Notes: generated by a model from the sequence alone, not told the origin. Shown: positions 36,325 through 48,086, numbered from the stretch's first letter. The stretch: DNA of 64,000 nt from Psococerastis gibbosa (GCA_963971405.1 OZ020488.1:23641089-23705088); one strand, 5' to 3'. Program-made: numbers and translations.

Positions 36325-36682
36325 GGCGCATATTCCACCGACCTGCTAGTGCTAAAAACAAATACGGTGACGTGGTAGCAGACATTCACGACTTAGGCGG
36401 GTTTCCACTGACCTCGTATTGCAGAATGCAAATATAGAAATCTATTAAAATGTTTGTACTTAACACATCCCATGACGCCATTTTTTAATTTTAGTTTGTT
36501 TGTGATTTTACTGTATGATCATTGATCAATTTTAACTATGGAATAGAGGAAAACAAACATTTCCGTCAATGTCATTTGCATTCTGCAATGTGAGATCAGT
36601 GGAAACCCACCTAAGTCTTGAATGTCTGCTACCACGTCACCGTATTTGTATTTAACACTAGCAGGTCGGTGGAATAAGCGCC
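36325..36682. mobile_element. Palindromic PIF/Harbinger-like MITE, 358 bp
   Basis: The ends GGCGCATATTCCACCGACCT and AGGTCGGTGGAATAAGCGCC are flanked by TAA and TTA. The inner arms GGCGGGTTTCCACTGACCTC / CAGTGGAAACCCACC and the GGTGACGTGGTAGCAGACAT module match the element at 3693. The non-palindromic centre is inverted relative to that copy. Confidence 0.8.
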
Positions 36683-36802
36683 TTAGTTCCACCTAGGAGC
36701 ATTGTGTGTCCACAAGCTCTGCCATAGCTTGTATTCACCCATACTTGCCCCTCTTCTGATTTAAGTGCAATAGTAAGGTAAACCTTTCCACAGTGACAGA
36801 GG

Positions 36803-37659
36803 CATTGGTGTAAACAGGGGGAGTCCTGGTGGGGAGGGGCTTAGCCCCCCCCCCCCAGGATTTCTGGTGACAAAGACGTTATGGAGGCTAAACGCATAGT
36901 ATCCACAGTAATGAAAGGCAACTTAATTCTTAGTATGCTTATTTTACATGAAAAAATCAACATATTGGTCAAGTACTTTCACAAAAAATGTATTACTCAA
37001 ACTGCTTTAAACCCCAATACTTCAGAGCTATTTTTCCAAATTTTGCCCCCCCCCCCTCAATGGTAGGTTTATTCGTCGTTTTAATGTCTCAATTGTACTG
37101 CTTGCAAACATTGGCGTAAATAGGGGGGTCCTGGGCTGAGTTTCCCCCCCCCAGGATTTCTGGTGACAAAGACATTATTGATGTGAAAGGCATAGTATAT
37201 CCACAATAACGAATGGGAAATAAATTCTTGGTATGCTTATTTCACATGAAAGACATCATGAAAAAAAATCAACATATTGACCAAGTACTTTCACAAAAAT
37301 ATATTACTCAAAATGCTTTCAAGCTTTTAAGGTTTTTAAAAAACCCCAATATTTCAGACCTAGTTTTTCAAAAAATTTCTTTGGGGGAGACCCCGGGCCC
37401 CCCTCAGTGGTAGGTTTATTTGTTTGTAAAATCTCAACTGTGCTGCTTGCAAAATGCGTTAAACCTCCCTAATTTGGGCCTATTCATCAATTTTTTTTCT
37501 CCGGGGGAGACCCCCTGCCTCCCCTTTCTCCAGGGTATAATATGGGTAAAACCTCACTAATTTGAGCATATGTATCGCTTTTTTTTCTTCGGGGGATCAA
37601 AGCTTTGGGGTCCTACCCCCCCCCCCCCCCCCCAGAAAGTCTGGGAATTTACGCCAATG
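36803..37659. mobile_element. Long hAT-like non-autonomous element, 857 bp, TSD GACAGAGG
   Basis: The ends CATTGGTGTAAAC and ATTTACGCCAATG are flanked by perfect 8-bp repeats GACAGAGG (36795-36802 and 37660-37667). As in the 29080 copy, a second left end (CATTGGCGTAAATAGGGGGG) lies inside at 37109, again directly after TGTACTGCTTGCAAA. G/C runs and CTCCGGGGGAGACC units follow. It is non-coding. Confidence 0.9.
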
Positions 37660-37667
37660 GACAGAGG

Positions 37668-40367
37668 TGGTGAAATTTCAAAGAGCAGTCACCCTTGGTG
37701 GGAAAATGCAATGGCTGCTATGTCTGCGGCATAAAAAGTGAAGGAATGTGTCGTGACCAGGGTCGCTGGAATGCTGCCGGACCACAAACTAATTAAACTT
37801 GCTGTACTTGGCCAAGAATCTTCACGCTGTCGCTCTCTGCTCTAAGTTCTTACCCTTCCGCCTGCCACTTCAATTAAGGGTCGACATTTAGTTTATTTAA
37901 TGCATTGTTACTGTTAGGATTATATTTCGTTTAAGAATTCATTCGAATATCGGTCGTTAGCTTACTTGGCAGGTTGTTTTCGTTAGCTTAGGTTAGGTGG
38001 GACCAGGATTACGGATCCTTTGTCGTCCCATATGTGATCTTGAGTCTTGCCTCGTAAGTAACTTATGTTCCACTGAAAATTATGAAAGTTAGACAGTTCG
38101 TTTGATTTTGACTTTTGCATATCATGTTCATCTTCAAGTGCTATATATGATTTTTGCAGGTTTTCATTCTAAGCTACGATTTGTATCCACCATGCCTTAA
38201 CCCCAGCTAGAAATATTTGTTAATTTTTTTACATGAAACATGAAAAAAATACTTTCTAGTCTTATTGTTCGCCAATTGTATTGCAAAAAAGTCGTTATTC
38301 ATTCATTCATTCATTCATACAACCATCACAGACACCATAATCGCAATGTTTAATTGTTAGATAGGCACCTACCCAACCAATTCAAGTAGTAACTACCGTC
38401 GATACTACTGACAATGGACTGCAGAACTAATACTATACATCTCAAATTATTAATGTGTTTCTTGAGCAAAAGCCATGTACAACCTTGGACCTTCCATCAG
38501 CAAAGCAAAAACCTTCATTGTGATTCAAATTTGATCCGCATTCATCGCCCAAGTCTCGAAACTTGCGCAACTCGAGCTAATTTGCGTTATTTCACCAAGA
38601 AACACTCTAGACAAAGCCACGATCGTTAATCACCCAGTGGGCCGTTTGACATGAGACTTTGCTATCAGACCGTAACAGCCCCTGCTTGTTTACCCACCAA
38701 CCCTCCATCCTGAGCTTAGGGGCAAAACCTTCTTGTGATGGAAAGATTGGGCGAAGCAAGTGGGAAAAACGGGTTTGTAACAGAGTTTTTATGATAGCTC
38801 GCCATTGGATTTGGTTTTCCAGCAGGGTAAATTGGAGAAGCTATAGCACCTGCTGAACCTAGATTGGAAACTATATTGTTATCTGGTGCAAAAACGACGT
38901 AATTGCAATTTTTTATGAAAATCAAGGTTGGAGTTATCCATTATCCTGAATCTTAGTATAACATAATTTTATATTAGAAAAATAATTCGAATCCTAAAAA
39001 ATATTGTAATTTAAATTTATGTCAAAATTTTCCAGACTAACAATTAGAAAAAATTCAATCGAGATTGCGATACAATTGTGATACAATTACGTCGCTATTG
39101 CACCAGATGTGCGAATAGGCCAAAAATCATACCGATAATAATTTCCGATGGTATGTCCTTGGTCGGAGATACTGCAATTGGGCAAAAACTGTCAGTTTAG
39201 TTTGTGTTTATTCAGACACCTACTTTGCCCTCAAAGATGTACCGTACATCGTGTGCAAAGACTCTAATAAGAGTAGTTTGTAGAGGATTTAACTCGATTG
39301 CACACCAAGCTATTGCCAACTACGAAATGACTTAACCTGATTTCCTTAGCTACTACCTCTTATTCAATTGCAATAGACTGATACAAATTAAGGTTCAAAC
39401 AAGAGGTTTGCTGAGGGACAAGAGGGTGGGAGAGGAGGGAAAACTTTGAAAGAGCGATCTATTCTCTGTCTGTAAAAGGGAAAACCGGAAAAGGCAAGCA
39501 TTAACCCGAAAATAACCTCGCCCCCGTGCTGCTGGTCATACACTGACTGACCCGACTGTCGAACTGCCAAAGCCTCATTGAATACCCTTTTAGCACTTCT
39601 TACACTCAATCCTACTCTTGTATTTCCTCTTTTCTTCTTGGTGTAGTGCAGTACGGTCTTTAAGATTAAAATAGGGGCAAATAGTTGCAGAAGATTGAGG
39701 TTAAGACTTGAAGTACCTTACCTACCTACTATATATTATAATAAGAAATGGGTCATTCCAATGTCTGACCCTTTTCTATTTTTATCAATATACTTGCTAG
39801 TCATAAAAAATTAATTAGCCTACCGTACTGATGCATTTCAGTTATGGATTTCTGTTATTATTATTATATAGCCAATTTAAGCCACTCTTTATTATGTATT
39901 TAACAGTTGTTCTTCGATATGATTGGCTGTCTCAATGTTTCAAATGGTTAAACATAGAGGCCCAGATGTACTATGACTAACATTCTTTTCAGATTTTGAT
40001 ATCCCCTATCGTAACGGTAAATTTGGTTTACGCGCGATTTTGAACGACAAAATCGTTCATGTACCGGTACGAATCTGGACCACCCTGTACAGTGTATACC
40101 GTAAAACTTTTCCTACTTCCACAACTTTTCTCTATTCTGAAGTTTGCCAAATATTTGAGGCTTATTTGGTAGCTTTCTCCGATTATAATTTAAGAAAATC
40201 ATAAATAATTATGCAAGTAGAAAAACGAATATATAGATTTGTCAGTACCGTACCCTATATGCAACTACAATCAAATTGGTACCTAGCTCTGCTAAGACGA
40301 ATATATAGGTATATGCAATTGCAGTTGGTAGCTCTGCTAAGACGAATGTATGGATATCTGGAACTAA
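37668..40367. other. Unassigned non-coding stretch
   Basis: It includes an (ATTC)n microsatellite at about 38298-38318. Chance open frames of 61-73 codons at 38414-39609 show no domain. Confidence 0.5.
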
Positions 40368-40375
40368 AGTTGGTA

Positions 40376-40563
40376 CATCGATGGATACAAGGGGGGGGGG
40401 GTGGGGGGCAGGGGGGTAGCTGCCCCTCCAAAATTTGGTAAATCTATTGTAAATTAATTTATTACGCTCTGATGATTTAATCGATCCTATACATACATAT
40501 GTTTTTTCCTATTTTGGACCCACAACTACCCCCCTCCCCCCAAATGGGCTGGATCCGTCCCTG
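40376..40563. mobile_element. hAT-like MITE with G/C runs, 188 bp, TSD AGTTGGTA
   Basis: The left end is CATCGATGGATACAAGGGGG. The right end, reverse-complemented, is CAGGGACGGATCCAGCCCAT. Perfect 8-bp flanks AGTTGGTA lie at 40368-40375 and 40564-40571. The right end is nearly identical to that of the 60-bp element at 57366. Confidence 0.85.
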
Positions 40564-40571
40564 AGTTGGTA

Positions 40572-43213
40572 ACTCTGCTATAGATGTCTGAAAATGAAAA
40601 GGGAATATCAAGAATGCAGGCATACAAAATATGCACCTTTTACCCCCCAAATAATTTAGGAAATAAAATATCTCTCACTATTTTACAAAATACCTTGACG
40701 AAGCAGCAAAAGAGATTATCATTGAACCCTTCGTCAAGCTGTAACCATCATGTAGTACGCCGTGTCCAACAGCTGGAGTTGTGAATTCCCGGAAATTTCC
40801 AATAATCGAGGGAAACTGATTAAAACTATCCATTGACTTGGGAAGGCGGGGATGCAAGGGGTAACTTGATTTACCGCAGCTGCTTCGTCAACGCTTTGAT
40901 TAGGTTAAGCCAAGCTTTGCTCAGGTACATTCGACCTCGGGGATTCTTGATTCATGATAATCAACAAGAGAGAGACACACCTACGGCTATTGTGCCAACA
41001 GAAATACATGTTAGTGGCATTTTATTGAATTTTTTAGGTGGTGGAAAGATTAGTTTAAATCATACACAAAGGAAGGCTATACTAATGTATTTTCTCTGTG
41101 AAGGTACTTTCATTAAGTAGGCAAATACTACTAGGCCTAGAACATTATATTTAAAGACTTATTCGAGCCTTAGACAATAATTAAAAATACTAAGTCAATT
41201 TTTTAGTAGTTAGGCAGCTATAGAGTCACTGCGGTTGGTGCGGTTCCTCCCAATGTAATGTTGAAGGAAATAAGACGAGACTGTTTATATTTGTTCAGTA
41301 TTACTACAATAGTACTACTTCCTGGCTAGCAATTAAAAGAAATACACCACTGTTGTCATGGCAATACATGAAAATTGAATATACGGTACTCCTAAAACCA
41401 ACTTATTAACAGTAAGGCAAAGCTACAAGTAAATATAGTTAAAAATGATTAAATAAATAATAAATAAAGTCATTAAATTTTATGCTGTGGAATTACGGCT
41501 TATGGTTGAAAATAAGGTGGCCGAAAAGGTTGCCATAAAGGAGGAATGGCGATGGGGTAGCTGTTCCATGGAAAATCTTGTCACGTTTCACGTCGGATTA
41601 ACACCAGGTCGCTGGGAAATCGACCATTAAGTTCCCTCTCTCCTAAATAAAATACCTGGAGGTAAGTACTTGCATCCCAAGCCCCCTCCTCCTCCTCTCT
41701 CTCACAACGGACTAAGATAGAGTCATTAGATCGTCAGGTTACGTGAAAGACAAGAAAACGCTATCCAAGTCACGTCGGGCGGGATTATCAGCTTGGACCA
41801 ACGGCTTTATTTGGAGCTACTGCGTCGCCCCCCTCTCCCCTGCCCCCTTGTCTATCCCCTTTACCGGGAAGCCCCCATAAATAACCACAGTCGCCTTATA
41901 CTCGGGGCCATTGTGTGAGGGATACGTGAGCCGCTACGCTGAGGCCTCATCATAGTCGTAGAATGCCTAGACCAGTTCCGATCCTATGATGTTTCATAGA
42001 TGAAAAATATATGCTGCGGCATGACGATGGAACAGCACGAACTTCTTCCAAAATGCATTTTAGCGTACCTACCTACCAAATTAGTGAAAACAATTAGTTG
42101 GAATACGAGTGTAGTTTTGTTATGTCTTGTAACAAGGATCAGTTCGTACATTATGTATAGTTTATTGAAGAACCGGCACAAGTGACCCCGTACTTCCTAT
42201 TGATCAATTAGTATAATAGTTATAATATTGAGCTTCATATCAAATATTCTGTTAATATTAAAAACGATAACGATACCAATTATGGTTGAGCGGAAACTAC
42301 TGATGACAATGATAATGATGACAAGTCCCGAAACTCCATCTTCCGTTTCATGATCTAGTTCTCTACCAACATGGACTATTTCTGCCCAATCATATGTTAA
42401 CACTAGTAAGGAAAAAGAAAATGATAAATATATGCAACCATTGGTCGTGACCACACTCAGAGAGGCAGAGTCATCATTGCATTGTCTTCAGCTTATACCT
42501 ATAATTAGGGCAAATTTTCCCACTATATTTGATGTCTTTAAGCGGTCTAGGTATTCTATGGCTATGAGTGTCATAAAAATATGAGTCCATCACGTCTTCT
42601 CATGGTCAGAGCCTTCAGCATTGTGTAGACAATGTTGGGATTTTATATAATGGACGGCTGCCGCCACCGCGCATTCTTTAGAAAGACCGTCATTAACAAA
42701 AGAATTTTTATTTTCCTCGGTTGTTAAATCCCAGCGGAGACTTTTAGAAATTTTGGTGTTGGCTAATATAATGGGAAAGCAGAAGGGTGGATTTATCCTG
42801 TAAGCAGTTTGCTATCTGTGCGTTTCTTTTAGGTTTTTTTGTTTTAGCTTTTTTGTTTGAAAAGGTTGGATTATATAACAGATGAGGTTAATTGAAAAGA
42901 GGCTTTGTTTGATTTGAACACAGGGGTTTATTCAAATTGCTCTTCTTTACGCGGGGATATGCACTTAATAAAGTTTATGTCAAGTAATTTGTAACTTGTA
43001 ATCATATTGACAGTATACATTGACTTTGCAGATGCATATACAGTATGTTCAGTGGGCATATACATACCTGTATATCATAACCTGCTCAGAAATAATCATT
43101 ATTTTAGGGTATTTTTTATTATATATTTATGATTATTTTTATTATTTTTTCAAAGAAAATACACTATTTTAATTTAAATATCGGACTATTCCCTTCATTG
43201 AAACTTATCCGGA
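40572..43213. other. Unassigned non-coding stretch
   Basis: The segment at 41590-41960 is richer in G+C and looks unique, with CT-rich runs and a GCCCCCATAAATAACCAC box. It could be regulatory or untranslated, but I cannot support a gene. Confidence 0.45.
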
Positions 43214-43216
43214 CCT

Positions 43217-43388
43217 GCAGTCTGATCGAGGCGTTTATAATACCAGGGTTAAATAAATACCCTAGGATTATAACTGTAAACAAACAAATTTTGAATAGCA
43301 ATTTCCATTATAAAATTATCTTGTTTACATTTTTAATACCAGGGGATTAAATAAATACCGGTATTATAATCGCCTCGATCAGGCTGCT
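43217..43388. mobile_element. GTAAAC-family palindromic MITE with long outer arms
   Basis: The outer arms GCAGTCTGATCGAGGCG and CGCCTCGATCAGGCTGC match at 16 of 17 positions. Inside are TATAATACCAGGGTTAAATA and its mirror, then the core CTGTAAACAAACAAATTTTG / TCTTGTTTACATTTTTAATA. It is one of the most complete copies. Confidence 0.8.
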
Positions 43389-44992
43389 GGTAGCATTTGT
43401 GCTATGCCTTAGGGTTAGTTGGCGTTGGCCAGTAAGTACGCGGTACTACAGTTTAGTGGGTCTCTGTTAGTAAATCTATAAACGTAATCAACCGTGTGGA
43501 ATGGAATTTTTTGTAGAGAAAATTTAACAAAGGGGTTAGCAAAAATATCATGGCTGAGAGCAGCTTCAACCCAATGTAAATAATCGCCATAAGGAAAGGC
43601 TGAAATTTCAAAAAGCTTCAAGAACGGGCGTAAAGAATAATAATATAAAGGATACTCAAAGGATTTCAGCGAATCATACTGCACGCGTGGAAGATTGGAT
43701 TAGAGTGGTTTTGAGAGAACTTTTAGGGCTAGGAAAAGATGTTAGGATTTAGCAACCGCTCTCCAAGGGGTAATTCGCCTTAAAAGTGAAGATTAAAGAA
43801 TAGAAATGCTGGAGATACCTAGTTCACAAACTTTTATTTGATACATTTTTGTCATTTTCCTTTTGGGAATTGCTCATGGCGCATCGTACAATTGACTGTA
43901 GACAATTTGTATTAAAGCCTGTGTGCAATATTGCCTAAAAATTATTCTCAGGAAATAAAAATGTCATTTATTTGGTAATATGGAGGGGTGCAAGGGGCAA
44001 ATATTAATATTCGAGATAATTTAGGATAAAATTTGTAACTCAATTTATTGCAGACGCATAGGTATACCACTTTTCGATTCATTCTAGTATTAGATAAAAT
44101 GACAGGTCCCGATGGGCCTGTTGGTTCCTAGGAAAAAGAGCAGTTAGAATAACTGCATAGTGCACTTAATGTCATTTGCACCCCTTGGCTTCTAGGCGCT
44201 TCCATTGTAAAACTTGTTAAGTTGGGAAATGGTGAGAAAAATTATAGCATAAAAAACTATGTGCTTCTTTGTACAATACGAGCTGGAAAGCCTGTGGCAA
44301 CAATCAAATCGACCTATTGTATAACCAACTCAAGACAATGAAAAACTCTGTACCATAGTAACTAAAAACAATTTTGGATTCTGTCGCAATGAATAAACAG
44401 CGGCATGAGAAAGAATAGAGTGACTTTCACAAAATAAAGTTCTCATTGAGGGAAAGATTGAAAGTTGCCCGAGGCACGAATAACGCGATTGTTGATGAAC
44501 CCTGCCAGGATTAATGAGAATCTAGTATAAAACGCTATTCATTTCTCCCGCAGGACGCAAAGTAAAAGAAATATGAGGAGTAAAGCTGGCGCTGCTGCGT
44601 CGCTAAGATCAATAAACTGAGAAAGGCCCCCCTGGGCCCTATTATCATGAGGACGTGGGTCCAGAGCAAAGAAGGGCCTCCGAGGCCCTGGCCCCGGCCC
44701 TGTCGTCATCTCTTTGGTATCATCCTCAACTTCTCGGCTCCCCCTTATTCCCGCTGTGTATCGTTTATTAGGCTCTGTTGTGGTTGACATAAAAGAGGGC
44801 ATTATTTTGCTGTTATTTTCTTGCGGTTGAACTATGAGATCTCGGATGGGGCTGCTGCGATCGTAATTTTTATTTAGCTTCTTGAGGATTTTATCAGGAT
44901 ATATTGTACTAGTACTGTATATTATGTTTCTATTTAAATCCGCCTTGTTTGAAGAAAAATAAAAGTGCTGAAAATTGTATAGACTACAACAG
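43389..44992. other. Unassigned non-coding stretch
   Basis: A G+C-rich patch at 44600-44720 gives an 87-codon minus-strand open frame with a Gly/Pro/Arg run. It has no recognisable family or supported splice sites. Confidence 0.45.
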
Positions 44993-45487
44993 CAGCGGGC
45001 CTACTTATGGTGATTATTTTTAATCTTACCCCGGGATTGAAAATGTTTTAATTCTTAAATGAAAGTGGAATTCAAAATTGTTTTGTTTACATTTTTAGCT
45101 CCAAGAATAAGTTAATACTAAACCAGGGGCGGGCACAAGGGGGGGGGGGTCATAGGGGTCATAACCCCCCCCCCCCCCCCTCGAAAATTTTATTGAAAAT
45201 TGAAAAAAAATACACATAACATCTTTTATTAAGTTTTGTTGATTGCTGAAGGAAATTTAAAAAAAGACTACCTACTGCAAACAGTTTTAAACTTTTAAAT
45301 TGACGCGTCTGGAAAAAAATATACTAGTGGATAAAATTGGAATTCACGAAAAAATAATTATGACTAGATAAAACGCCTTTTGGGCCCTTGTCCGGTTTTG
45401 AAAAAAGTTGGTATGGCAGCCCTGGTGATGAACCTTCCCTAAAAAATATCGCTGTGCCCGCCCCTGTACCAAACGGCATAAAAAGCC
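44993..45487. mobile_element. GTAAAC-family palindromic MITE carrying a hAT-like insertion
   Basis: The left arm CAGCGGGCCTACTTATGGTG / CTTACCCCGGGATTGAAAAT and the right arm GTTTTGTTTACATTTTTAGC, AAGAATAAGTTAATACTAAA / CGGCATAAAAAGCCCC are split near the right end. The split is caused by the 343-bp element at 45124-45466. Confidence 0.7.
45124..45466. mobile_element. hAT-like MITE with G/C runs, 343 bp, TSD TACTAAAC/TACCAAAC
   Basis: The ends CAGGGGCGGGCAC and GTGCCCGCCCCTG are perfect inverted repeats. The flanking 8-mers TACTAAAC (45116-45123) and TACCAAAC (45467-45474) differ at one base. It inserted into a GTAAAC-family element. A G run and a C run lie near the left end. Confidence 0.85.
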
Positions 45488-45581
45488 CCAAGAATAATTT
45501 AATTATAAACGGCATAGTAATCCCGCTGCTATGCAGTTTAATGTTAACTTAATACTATACGACATAATAAGCCAGCTGAGT
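45488..45581. repeat. Extra right ends of the GTAAAC-family element
   Basis: AAGAATAATTTAATTATAAA CGGCATAGTAATCCCGCTGC and then TTAACTTAATACTATACGAC ATAATAAGCCAGCTGAG repeat the terminal arm of the preceding element, so right-end copies are in tandem. Confidence 0.6.
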
Positions 45582-45730
45582 TAAAATAAAAATAAAATGT
45601 ATTGAGTTTTTTTAATATTACATACAAAGTGAGAATATAATAAAGAATGGGTGGCCCAAAGGATTTCTCCCGTGCTGGGCCCCCTTAATACTAATAACTT
45701 AAACTTAAATAATATATTTAGTAAGTTTGT

Positions 45731-45882
45731 ACTATGGCGTTTAAAGAATGACTTCTTCTGGGGTTAAAAATGTAAACAGAACCATTTAAGAGTAGCACAG
45801 TCCATTTTAAAAAAATTGTCTTGTTTACATTTTTAGCCCTAGGTTATGTTAGTATTAAACGGCATAGTACGCCTGCGGGTAG
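45731..45882. mobile_element. GTAAAC-family palindromic MITE
   Basis: The left arm TATGGCGTTTAAAGAATGAC TTCTTCTGGGGTTAAAAATG TAAAC and the right arm TCTTGTTTACATTTTTAGCC CTAGGTTATGTTAGTATTAA ACGGCATAGTACGCCTG are both present. The right end is interrupted by the retroposon at 45883. Confidence 0.75.
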
Positions 45883-46058
45883 TAGTAGTAGTAGTGTTCG
45901 TCGGGTTAATAACGACTAAGGCCTCATATTTGGGCCCATAGAGCGACCCCGACTTCACTGTCCTACGCCAGCCTATAGAACAGTGGACCTCCTGTTTATA
46001 GTGGATTCCGAACCACTTGGGAAACACAGTGAAGTCCCACGATTAGTTCAGAGGTGAC
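45883..46058 (-). mobile_element. (CTA)-tailed retroposon, 176 bp, 14-bp TSD
   Basis: It is the same family as 16329-16592 and is 5'-truncated relative to it. A perfect 14-bp direct repeat ACGCCTGCGGGTAG flanks it (45869-45882 and 46059-46072). On the minus strand it ends in a CTA trinucleotide tail, as expected for retroposition. Confidence 0.85.
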
Positions 46059-46072
46059 ACGCCTGCGGGTAG

Positions 46073-47828
46073 AACTGGACCTAAATAATAATCATGTGGT
46101 AAACTCAATTACTAATTAATGAAATGTTAAATTTCAAACAAAACGTAAATAAATGAACAACATTTCGGCTGTATTTCTTGGTTAATTAATCATGTCATTT
46201 TTTTATTCTAACACTTGTATAGCATTATAACTCTTTCCCACTTTACCATTTACCCTCTGAGTTCCTTAACAGTTACCAGTGTACTACTTTCTACAGTTAA
46301 AATGAATTATTCAGCCTATGGTATCTCCTTTTGTTCAATTGTGGGCCTAAATAGAATATTGAATCTTTCAATGTTCCCCACCTAAGGGTACACTGTAAGA
46401 AAGTTGCCTTAGTCTGCCGATGTAATTTATAAATACTATATTGAATTTTTTATTGGTACTGTACTGGATTCTTAGTTATTGTTACTGTCATTTTGGAAAG
46501 GGCCTGGCAGTTTACCTAAATGCAGGTAATTCCGCTCCGTTACCCTAAGATAATTGATGCTGATGATATTCAGGGGAGGCCATGATGAACTGACTGTCTA
46601 CAAGTCGTCATTTCCTTCTGTCCTTTCTGGTACGCACAATTTACCCCCTACATCATCTATTTTAAATATCCCATAATTTTTCATTCTCCCCCTTTTACAT
46701 TGTTGCCATGGCATTCCAACGCCTCCTGAATTTGTCTTTTTCACTTGAGAAAATATTTTAGGGCGTTAGCTTTGCAACTGTTGCGTTAGTAATGGCAACT
46801 ATTATTAATTTCCTATTTTCAGAGTTTTCGCAAATTTTCATTTCTCTAATGTTCTCCAGCAGTCCAATGTGTTTTCAAATTCTGTTTTAACAGAATATTA
46901 TTAGTCTAGTTTGTTTTGCTTTAGCATCTGGTTTTAATTTCAACCAATTACATTAATTAATGGCATAAAGTGCATTGAATTCGCAGACTGTACACAATAC
47001 TAGTTTCACCTTATTTAATAATTTTAATGGACACCTAAAGAGACAATTGGGCGTAAGAGCAAGATACAACTTGCAAACGCCATTAAAAAACTATTAAAAA
47101 AAAAGAGACAACTTTGTATTTTGGGTACTGTTCACACTGTATACAGTCACGAGTGACTGACCATTAAGTTTTTTGAGCGTTGTGTAACGATTTTGGTAAT
47201 CTCTTTTTGGATTATGGGGGCCACAGGTCATATTCCAACAACAGGGTTCACATTTTTCTTGACATAATGTTGCCAGATATCAATACTATAAACAGGAAGT
47301 ACCGTAGTGTAATTCCTCAAATTACGGCTAAGTAGCACTTAGATTAATTCAAATTGAAATAGTAATTTTTTTAGCTACATCTACATTAGCTGAAATGATG
47401 TAGCATAGAAACTGAAATAGCTTAAGCACTTAATATTATTGTCACAGTATTGAGACACTGTCATATTAATTAAAAAATTTACCCTCATCTGGGAAGGAAG
47501 CTTGAAATACAACTATCGGATATCATTCTGCCTCTCATTGGTCTAGAACTGCATAGCAGTGACAATACTGGCAGTTTTGTATGCACCTGACAGTTGCCAG
47601 GACTGATGCTCTACCCATCAGAAGGTTCCTGGAACACTTGAATGGTTATCGGACAATATTAGAATATTTATAATAATGTGTATAGCCTATATCTTACAAT
47701 TTCGCACAATGCAACTAATTTTCTCATGCGAATTTTGTCCTGTATTTTGTTTCTGTTAGGCGCATTTTTTTTTTTTAAGAAAATTCCACCTGGAAACATC
47801 CGAAAGACATTGTTTTCCTTTGTTCCAG
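46073..47828. other. Upstream flank / intron of the glutamate receptor exon
   Basis: I found no further exon in this stretch. It ends in a T-rich tract (47766-47777) and the pyrimidine tract and AG that define the 3' splice site. Confidence 0.6.
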
Positions 47829-48086
47829 TCTGTAACCAGTTTTCCAGAGGGGTGTTTTCCATGCTGGGGGCGGTTTCCCCGGATTCTTTCGACACACTAC
47901 ACTCGTACAGCAACACGTTCCAAATGCCTTTTGTGACACCATGGTTTCCGGAGAAGGTGCTGACACCCAGCTCAGGTTTTTTGGATTACGCTATTTCTAT
48001 GCGCCCCGACTACCATCAGGCCATCATTGATGTAGTCCGTTACTATGGTTGGCGACACATCATCTATCTTTATGACTCGCATGACG
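47829..48086 (+). CDS. GluRIA: Internal exon of an AMPA-type ionotropic glutamate receptor (amino-terminal domain)
   Basis: This 258-bp exon encodes about 86 residues of the extracellular amino-terminal (ANF-receptor / LIVBP-like) domain of an insect AMPA-type glutamate receptor subunit, a synaptic cation channel of the plasma membrane. Diagnostic runs are CNQFSRGVFSMLGAVSPDSF, HSYSNTFQMPFVTPWFPEKV, SMRPDYHQAIIDVVRYYGW and IIYLYDSHD, which match what I know of Drosophila GluRIA/GluRIB almost residue for residue. The 3' splice site is a pyrimidine-rich tract ending TTTGTTCCAG at 47828. The 5' splice site is G|GTAAGT, with GT at 48087-48088. Both ends split a codon after its first base (phase 1-1), so skipping the exon would keep the frame. 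The last base starts the Gly codon expected after SHD. The frame also stays open into the upstream intron, but that part has no receptor similarity. The GluRIA versus GluRIB paralogue cannot be settled from one exon. No other exon was found on either side. Confidence 0.95.

Noticed and set aside
47678..47828. N-terminal 50 codons of the open frame containing the receptor exon
   Set aside because: They lie upstream of a clear 3' splice site and have no similarity to glutamate receptors, so they are intron sequence.
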